Shown here: positions 6,519 through 11,082 of the stretch, piece after piece
Layout: each line of letters begins with the position of its first letter
Numbering within the stretch: the first letter of the stretch is position 1
From: Alphaproteobacteria bacterium
Lineage (GTDB): Bacteria > Pseudomonadota > Alphaproteobacteria > RF32 > CAG-977
Direction: 5' to 3'
DNA length: 11,082 bases
Assembly: GCA_017476085.1 (NCBI GenBank)
Contig: JAFVEJ010000117.1
Coordinates: 1-11,082, forward strand
The notes under the pieces: model-generated
What the model saw: the letters and a program-made list of their open reading frames with translations, nothing else
The model's database searches: none
What the model was told of the DNA's origin: nothing
Program-made: the position numbers and the translations under genes

Positions 6519-7987
6519 CCTAACCATTTTTTCAAAACGCGTGTTGCCGGTAATTCAATTGTATGGTGAATAATAAAGCTTAAAAGTAAAATAAGGAAAA
6601 TACATACAATAAAAAAATCAGATGGATAAGAGAAAGAAGAAGGTAAAATTTTAAAATATTTTAAAATAGAAAATGTAACAGGCTGATGCGATAAGTAAAT
6701 AGCTAATATATATTTACTTATTTTTGAAAAAACAGGCTTTTCAAAAAAACAAGATATATATCCTTTTCTTATAACAAATAAATAAATAAGCATTCCAAAA
6801 CTTATTATTAATAATAAAGGATTATCCGGAAATATTTTTTTATTCAACATACCAACACATGAAAAAATCAAAAGAAAACCTTCCGCAATCGTATATTGCC
6901 AAGGTTTAAATAAATTCCGTTCAGGTATTCTATTTAAATAAAACAAACCGATAAAAAATCCTAATCCTATATTTGCCACGCCGTGCATCAGTCCCTGCGT
7001 TATCATATAGCCTATGTTTTCTTTATCGCCTAATCCCGGCAATCTGTCTCCCCATTGAAAACGAGCAAGAGCAACATAAGAAAAAAACGTCAAAACAGCC
7101 ATAATAATGTAAACTGTTTCTTTGCGTTGAGTTTTTAGTAAATAAAAATAAAATGACGTAACCCAAAATATAACGGATAAATACCAAGCCGCAATAGTAT
7201 AGGTATTTCCAAAAAGTCCCGTACTTCCTAAGAAAAACCAGTCACCCGTCATAGTTGAAAAATTAATATCGGTTTGAAAAACACCGCATATAACAGAACA
7301 AAAAACAATAAGCGGAGTAAAGCGAATTATTTTCTTTTTCATAAAATCGCATATTGACGATGTATTCTTATATGTCAAACAAAATAAAAATCCGCTTAAA
7401 ATAAAAAAGAATTCTACGCTATATCTTCCAAATGAAAAAAAATTAAAAGCACCTAACATATGAAAAAACAAAATAATGAATGTAAACACAATTCGTAAAA
7501 ACTCGATATTCATATATTTAGGCGGTTTAGGATCGTCTTTCGGAAAACCGTATTTTAAGGAATATGTTAAAAACCATCCTAAATAATATCCCAATCCCCC
7601 CAGAACAATCAAATTATACCAATTTGTTATATGGATTCTGTTATTTAAAAATTTACCCGTATATTCGTTTTGAGCGTTTAAAGCGACGGTTTGATTTTTC
7701 CAACCGCGAAACTGCACATTTTTTATTTCTGTTTTTTCCGGAAGGTCAATTTTAAAATAATAAAGCGTTTGTCCTTTAATATGAAAAAAAGCTTTGCCGT
7801 CCTGTCCGGTTTTCTTTTTTACGGATATTAATTTGCTCTCGGCTTTTTTCCGGTATTGCAATACAACTTCCGTTTTTGGTTTTAAATCCGTTGAAACTGT
7901 TATTGTTCCTTTATGGCTGAACCATAAACCTGTTGTTGATGCCAAAACCATCAATGCCGTTAAAACAGCAAAAATCTTTTCTTTCAT
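6515..7987 (-). CDS. Membrane-bound acyltransferase, family 3 (AT3), with N-terminal extracytoplasmic domain
   Basis: 490-aa polytopic protein. TM1 at about 5-24 is followed by a beta-rich, lysine-rich domain (25-120) predicted outside the cytoplasm, a second TM (about 124-146), then the AT3 core from about 158 with some ten TM helices. The R-x10-H motif characteristic of this family is present as R165...H176, followed by GRYSVEFFFILSGF (about 187-200). AT3 enzymes move acetyl or other acyl groups onto surface sugars such as O-antigen, capsule or glucans; the acceptor here cannot be told. Start ATG 7987 has GGGGGA 6 nt upstream. The gene is visibly AT-richer than rho and the dehydrogenase and uses many AAA/ATA/TTA codons, hinting at horizontal acquisition. 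It follows rho on the same strand after 57 bp with no clear terminator between, so readthrough from rho is possible. Confidence 0.88.
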   Translation of the reverse strand: MKEKIFAVLTALMVLASTTGLWFSHKGTITVSTDLKPKTEVVLQYRKKAESKLISVKKKTGQDGKAFFHIKGQTLYYFKIDLPEKTEIKNVQFRGWKNQTVALNAQNEYTGKFLNNRIHITNWYNLIVLGGLGYYLGWFLTYSLKYGFPKDDPKPPKYMNIEFLRIVFTFIILFFHMLGAFNFFSFGRYSVEFFFILSGFLFCLTYKNTSSICDFMKKKIIRFTPLIVFCSVICGVFQTDINFSTMTGDWFFLGSTGLFGNTYTIAAWYLSVIFWVTSFYFYLLKTQRKETVYIIMAVLTFFSYVALARFQWGDRLPGLGDKENIGYMITQGLMHGVANIGLGFFIGLFYLNRIPERNLFKPWQYTIAEGFLLIFSCVGMLNKKIFPDNPLLLIISFGMLIYLFVIRKGYISCFFEKPVFSKISKYILAIYLSHQPVTFSILKYFKILPSSFSYPSDFFIVCIFLILLLSFIIHHTIELPATRVLKKWLG

Positions 7988-8044
7988 AAATAATCCCCCG
8001 TAAACCGCTTTTCAGCGATGTTCGGCAGCTCTGTCCGGAAAGTG

Positions 8045-9298
8045 CTAGGAGTTCATCGCATCGAAAAAGTCGTGATTGTTTTTCGACTGTTTCAGCTTTT
8101 CCATCAAAAATTCCATTGCATCCGCGGGGCCCATCGGCATCAAAACGCGGCGCAATACCCACATTTTGGACAGCATATCCTTGCCGACAAGTAATTCTTC
8201 CTTGCGTGTGCCGGACTTTGTGATATCGATCGCGGGGAAAATGCGTTTATCGGACACTTTGCGGTCCAGAATGATTTCAGAGTTGCCGGTACCTTTGAAT
8301 TCTTCGAAAATCACTTCGTCCATACGGGATCCCGTATCAATCAAAGCGGTGGCGATAATCGTCAAAGAACCGCCTTCCTCGATATTTCTGGCCGCGCCGA
8401 AAAAGCGTTTCGGTTTCTGCAAAGCATTCGCGTCAACACCGCCCGTCAGAACTTTACCGGAACTGGGCACAACCGTATTGTAAGCACGCGCTAATCGGGT
8501 GATCGAGTCAAGCAGGATGACAACATCGCGCTTGTGTTCAACCAATCTCTTGGCCTTTTCAATGACCATTTCGGCAACCTGAACGTGACGGGAAGCCGGT
8601 TCGTCAAAGGTCGAACTGATGACTTCACCTTGAATCGTGCGGCTCATTTCCGTAACTTCTTCGGGGCGTTCGTCAATCAACAGGACGATCAGATAGATTT
8701 CCGGATTGTTTTGCGTGATTGCGTGCGCGATATTTTGCAGCATCACGGTTTTACCGGTTCTGGGCGGCGCGACGATCATACCGCGTTGACCTTTGCCCTG
8801 CGGACAAATCAAGTCAATGATTCTGGACGTCATATTTTTATTGTCCAAATCGTTTTCCATTTTGATTTTTTCGTTCGGGTGCAGCGGCGTTAAGTTATCA
8901 AAGTTGATGCGGTAACGCACGTTTTCCGGATCGGCAAAGTTGATTTTTGAAATCTTGGAAAGAGCAAAGTATTTTTCGCCGTCTTTCGGAGCGCGAAGTT
9001 CCCCTTCAACCGTGTCGCCCGTTCTCAGACCGAACTTTTTGACCTGACTGGGGGAAACATAAATATCATCCGGTCCCGGCAAATAATTGGATTCCGGAGA
9101 ACGCAAAAAACCGAAACCGTCTTGCAACACTTCGATAACGCCTTCGTCCTGAAGGGTTTCTTCGCTGTTTGCCAGTTGTTTCAGAATGGCAAAGGTCAAG
9201 TCCTGTGTTCTTAACGTCGAAGCGTTTTCAACGCCTAATTCTTCCGCCATATTTAACAACTCGGCAGGAGATTTCTTTTTCAGATTCTTTAAATGCAT
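8045..9298 (-). CDS. rho: Transcription termination factor Rho
   Basis: 417 aa, close to the 419 aa of E. coli Rho. Hexameric RNA-dependent ATPase/translocase that ends transcription of untranslated RNA. Residues 1-45 form the Rho N-terminal helical domain. The cold-shock-like RNA-binding domain (about 50-120) contains the RNP1-type DGFGFLRS at 60-67. The ATPase core has the P-loop APPRTGKT at 177-184, Walker B ILLDS with D264, the Q-loop [13 protein letters not shown] at 285-297, the R-loop around 322-339 and the arginine finger R365. All key elements are intact. The ribosome binding site is weak (AAAGACGA). It reads away from the putative origin. In many alphaproteobacteria rho is followed by mnmE and mnmG; here an acyltransferase gene follows instead. 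Confidence 0.98.
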   Translation of the reverse strand: MHLKNLKKKSPAELLNMAEELGVENASTLRTQDLTFAILKQLANSEETLQDEGVIEVLQDGFGFLRSPESNYLPGPDDIYVSPSQVKKFGLRTGDTVEGELRAPKDGEKYFALSKISKINFADPENVRYRINFDNLTPLHPNEKIKMENDLDNKNMTSRIIDLICPQGKGQRGMIVAPPRTGKTVMLQNIAHAITQNNPEIYLIVLLIDERPEEVTEMSRTIQGEVISSTFDEPASRHVQVAEMVIEKAKRLVEHKRDVVILLDSITRLARAYNTVVPSSGKVLTGGVDANALQKPKRFFGAARNIEEGGSLTIIATALIDTGSRMDEVIFEEFKGTGNSEIILDRKVSDKRIFPAIDITKSGTRKEELLVGKDMLSKMWVLRRVLMPMGPADAMEFLMEKLKQSKNNHDFFDAMNS

Positions 9299-9361
9299 AT
9301 ATGATCGTCTTTATGTTATGATTGGAAAACGGCCGAATATCGCCGAAGAGAAGAGAATTTT

Positions 9362-9390
9362 GTTTTATCTTTTTTGGTGTTGCCGGTCAA
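9362..9390 (-). promoter_or_regulatory. Candidate rho promoter
   Basis: On the minus strand, TTGACC (9385-9390) and TAAAAC (9362-9367) are separated by 17 bp. The leader to ATG 9298 would be about 57 nt. The -35 is a 5/6 match and the -10 a 4/6 match. Confidence 0.4.
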
Positions 9391-9442
9391 GTAGAAAAAA
9401 TCACTTCAATAAATTATAAAAAAGGATGTTGTTTTTATTTGT

Positions 9443-9460
9443 TCCTGTGCATAAGTCGGA
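9443..9460. repeat. Left arm of inverted repeat carrying a DnaA box
   Basis: An 18-bp arm whose reverse complement recurs at 9697-9714 with 17 of 18 identities, the first 15 (TCCTGTGCATAAGTC) without a break. It contains an exact DnaA box (TTATGCACA on the minus strand, 9446-9454). The arms are about 240 bp apart and frame the box-containing region. Confidence 0.8.
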
Positions 9461-9487
9461 TGCTTTTTTATCAACAGGCTTTCAACA

Positions 9488-9512
9488 AAAATAGTCACAG
9501 CGCCACTATTTT
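9488..9512. repeat. Perfect 8-bp hairpin in the origin region
   Basis: AAAATAGT (9488-9495) and ACTATTTT (9505-9512) flank a 9-nt loop. It sits immediately left of the AT-rich tract. The stem is weak in GC and no T run follows of the kind expected for a terminator, so a structural or protein-binding role in the origin is as likely as any. Confidence 0.5.
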
Positions 9513-9514
9513 GG

Positions 9515-9551
9515 AAAAATAAAAGAATAAAAAATTAAAAAAAATGATTTT
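9515..9551. other. AT-rich tract, candidate DNA unwinding element
   Basis: An almost uninterrupted A/T stretch with purines mainly on the plus strand, between the hairpin at 9488-9512 and the exact DnaA box at 9571-9579. Position and composition fit an unwinding element; no regular 13-mer array is evident. Confidence 0.5.
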
Positions 9552-9570
9552 GCTGCGAGTCGCTTCAGTT

Positions 9571-9579
9571 TGTGGATAA
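9571..9579 (-). promoter_or_regulatory. DnaA box TTATCCACA
   Basis: Exact match to the E. coli R1-type high-affinity DnaA box, read on the minus strand. It lies 20 bp right of the AT-rich tract, with a GGGATAA motif directly following. Confidence 0.75.
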
Positions 9580-9625
9580 CGGGGATAAGTGTTTATCCTT
9601 CTTATTATCAAACAAATAAAAATTT

Positions 9626-9643
9626 TTATACACATCTGCATAA
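9626..9643. promoter_or_regulatory. Abutting head-to-head DnaA boxes
   Basis: TTATACACA (9626-9634, plus, exact TTATNCACA) directly touches TTATGCAGA (9635-9643, minus, one mismatch), giving an 18-bp palindrome-like pair. Confidence 0.6.
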
Positions 9644-9696
9644 AAAACGGGACATAATGGCATAAAGGGGATAAAAATAAATCAGATGTCGTTTTA

Positions 9697-9714
9697 TCGG
9701 ACTTATGCACAGGA
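9697..9714. repeat. Right arm of inverted repeat: DnaA box abutting the maf ribosome binding site
   Basis: Partner of the arm at 9443-9460. It contains TTATGCACA (9703-9711, plus). The box shares its last A with the AGGAG Shine-Dalgarno of maf (9711-9715). Confidence 0.75.
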
Positions 9715-9724
9715 GTTTTGAAAA

Positions 9725-10315
9725 ATGTTGATATTAGCTTCTAAAAGCAAGAGCAGGCAGGATCTTTTAGACGCTGCGGGCGTTGAATTTGAAAGCATTC
9801 CCTCCGGTATTGACGAGGAAGCGATCAGAACGGAAATGCGCGCCGCAGGTCAGAACAGCAAGCAAACGAGTCTGAAACTGGCAACCGAAAAAGCGATGGC
9901 CGTTTCCAAAAAATATCCGAAAGCTTATGTGATCGGCGCGGATCAGATTTTGGATATGAAAGGCGAGTGGTTTTCAAAACCGGCCGATTTGAGTATGGCG
10001 CACAAAAATTTGAAAAAATTGCGCGACAAGACGCATTTGCTTGTCAACGGGACGGCAGTCGTCAAAAACGGCAAGCTGATTTGGTTTGATAATTCCGTCG
10101 TTAAAGTGACGATGCGCGATTTTTCCGACAACTTCCTTGATGACTATCTGGCGGAAGCGGGCGAAGACGTTTGTTATTCCGTCGGCGCTTACTATATGGA
10201 AGATTTAGGCGCTCAACTGGTTAAATCGTTTGAAGGCGATTATTTTTCAATTCTTGGATTGCCATTGTTGCCGCTGTTGGAATGTTTGCGTCAATGCGGA
10301 GAACTGCAAAAATGA
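9725..10315 (+). CDS. maf: Maf family nucleoside-triphosphate pyrophosphatase
   Basis: 196 aa, normal family length. Maf proteins hydrolyse non-canonical or pyrimidine NTPs (dTTP, UTP, modified nucleotides) to NMP and pyrophosphate in the cytosol, and were once called septum formation inhibitors. Visible motifs: the N-terminal ASKSKSRQDLL (5-15), IDEEAIR (29-35), GADQ with D73, KPAD (85-88), and a C-terminal EGDYFSILGLPLLPLLE. The subtype (YhdE- or YceF-like) cannot be settled by eye. Start ATG 9725 has AGGAG 9 nt upstream, which overlaps a DnaA box. The gene overlaps aroE by 4 nt (ATGA), so translation is likely coupled. maf-aroE order is typical of alphaproteobacteria. Confidence 0.93.
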   Translation: MLILASKSKSRQDLLDAAGVEFESIPSGIDEEAIRTEMRAAGQNSKQTSLKLATEKAMAVSKKYPKAYVIGADQILDMKGEWFSKPADLSMAHKNLKKLRDKTHLLVNGTAVVKNGKLIWFDNSVVKVTMRDFSDNFLDDYLAEAGEDVCYSVGAYYMEDLGAQLVKSFEGDYFSILGLPLLPLLECLRQCGELQK

Positions 10316-11082
10316 CCTTGAAAAAGGCCGGTGTTGTCGGTTTTCCCGTTCATCATTCCTAATCTCCGATCATTCATAATTACTGGCTGAAAAAGTACGG
10401 TATTCCGGCGCGGTACGACACTTATGAAGTCAAACCGGAGGAATTGGAGGATTTTGTTTTCTCCTTAAAAGAAAAAGGGTTTTCGGGTATCAACGTTACC
10501 GTACCGCATAAAGTTGCTGTGATGAAGCTGATGGATAATCTGTCAGATGCGGCAAAAAAAGCGGGGGCCGTCAATACCGTTATTGTCGGAGAAGACAGTA
10601 CTTTGTTCGGGCATAACACGGACGGCTTAGGCTTTTTGACTAACATTCAGGAAAAAAAGAAAGATTTTAATATCAAGCATAAACCCGTCGTCATTCTGGG
10701 AACGGGCGGCGCGGCCAGAGGCGTTTGCGCGGCTTTGGTTTTAGCCGGCGCGCCGGAAATCAGATTGGTTTACAGAACAAGGGAAAAAGCCGAAAACCTT
10801 GCGTCTTCCGTTGGCGGAAACTTCCGTTTGATCGAATGGAGTAAAAAGGAAGAAGCATTGAAAGGGGCGGGATTGCTTGCCAACGCGACGACGCTCGGAA
10901 TGAACGGATTCGGTCCGTTGGATATCGATCTGTCCGGTTTGGATGAATCGGCTGTCGTCGCCGATCTGGTTTATTCCCCTTTGAAAACGGAATTGCTGAA
11001 ACAGGCAGAAAAAAAAGGATATGTGACGGCGGACGGGCTTGGCATGCTGCTGCATCAGGCATGTCCGGCTTTTCAGGCTTGG
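10312..11082 (+). pseudogene. aroE: Shikimate 5-dehydrogenase frame interrupted by in-frame TAA; 3' end beyond window
   Basis: AroE reduces 3-dehydroshikimate to shikimate with NADPH. From ATG 10312, which overlaps the maf stop, the frame reads 257 codons to the window edge with one break: TAA at 10360-10362, codon 17. It falls in the substrate motif GFPVHHS-stop-SPIIHN, between the two serines that bind shikimate (equivalent to E. coli S14 and S16). Everything else is conserved: NVTVPHK with catalytic K67, GHNTDG with D104, the NADP loop GTGGAARG, ADLVYSPLKTELL, and DGLGMLLHQA at the end. A single substitution from a sense codon (for example TTA, AAA or CAA) explains it. The next in-frame ATG (10522) lies beyond both serines and K67, so internal initiation cannot give an active enzyme. 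It is therefore a recent nonsense mutation, a sequence error, or a read-through case. Confidence 0.85.

Larger units (their letters stand above)
9299..9724. other. oriC: Putative chromosomal replication origin (oriC) in the rho-maf intergenic gap
   Basis: A 426-bp gap between divergent rho and maf. It contains four exact DnaA boxes of the form TTATNCACA at 9446-9454 (-), 9571-9579 (-), 9626-9634 (+) and 9703-9711 (+). One-mismatch boxes lie at 9468-9476 (+) and 9635-9643 (-), and TTATCC half-motifs lie near 9581, 9593 and 9667. A roughly 37-bp nearly all A/T tract (9515-9551) is a candidate unwinding element. One GANTC site (9557-9561) would be a target for CcrM-type methylation. The outermost boxes sit in an 18-bp inverted repeat. 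Alphaproteobacterial origins are typically found beside hemE/rho and maf-aroE. No clear CtrA pair (TTAA-N7-TTAA) is visible. Function inferred from motif density and synteny. Confidence 0.75.

Noticed and set aside
7988..8044. Rho-independent terminator after rho
   Set aside because: Only a 4-bp CGCT/AGCG stem with a GAAA loop and no T run is present.
9299..9724. CtrA binding sites in the origin region
   Set aside because: No TTAA-N7-TTAA pair could be found by eye; isolated TTAA in the A/T tract is not enough.
10360..10362. TAA reassigned to an amino acid genome-wide
   Set aside because: TAA is the natural stop of several other genes here (for example at 1038, 2442, 2751, 6515), so global recoding is not supported.
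1..11082. CRISPR arrays, tRNA or rRNA genes, insertion sequences
   Set aside because: No regular direct repeats, cloverleaf-like segments, transposase frames or terminal inverted repeats with target duplications were seen.

Overview
The window looks like a piece of an alphaproteobacterial chromosome spanning a probable replication origin. The main evidence is gene order. A rho gene reads left and a maf-aroE pair reads right, and the 426-bp gap between them (9299-9724) holds four exact TTATNCACA DnaA boxes, an AT-rich tract and a GANTC site. In many alphaproteobacteria the rho/hemE and maf-aroE-coaE-dnaQ blocks flank oriC. The species cannot be named from this sequence. Base composition is moderate, with some clearly AT-rich stretches.

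Layout, left to right. (a) 1-2624, minus strand: a compact four-gene operon. Transcription order is a 60-aa winged-helix protein, an OhrR-type MarR repressor, a metallo-beta-lactamase/rubredoxin fusion, and a cation diffusion facilitator that runs off the left edge. The genes overlap or are separated by 1-14 nt. A sigma-70-like promoter (2676-2704) overlaps a dyad (2650-2674) that closely resembles an OhrR box, so the operon is probably autoregulated by peroxide or another thiol-oxidising signal. (b) 2724-3833, minus: a monocistronic iron-type alcohol/glycerol dehydrogenase family gene with its own promoter and an intrinsic terminator. (c) 3984-6518, plus: two consecutive PEGA-type lipoproteins of unknown function. 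(d) 6515-7987, minus: an AT-rich, membrane-bound family-3 acyltransferase whose stop codon overlaps that of the second lipoprotein. It lies just downstream of rho. (e) 8045-9298, minus: rho. (f) 9299-9724: putative oriC. (g) 9725-11082, plus: maf, overlapped by aroE. The aroE frame contains an in-frame TAA at codon 17, between the two shikimate-binding serines, and runs off the right edge.

Genes next to the putative origin (rho, maf, aroE) are transcribed away from it, as is common for core genes. The lipoprotein pair faces the presumed fork and, with the AT-rich acyltransferase, looks like accessory cargo. The points most worth a second look are the origin itself, the aroE nonsense codon, and the OhrR-controlled operon, which carries an MBL-rubredoxin fusion and a putative Mn-type CDF but no visible Ohr peroxidase.
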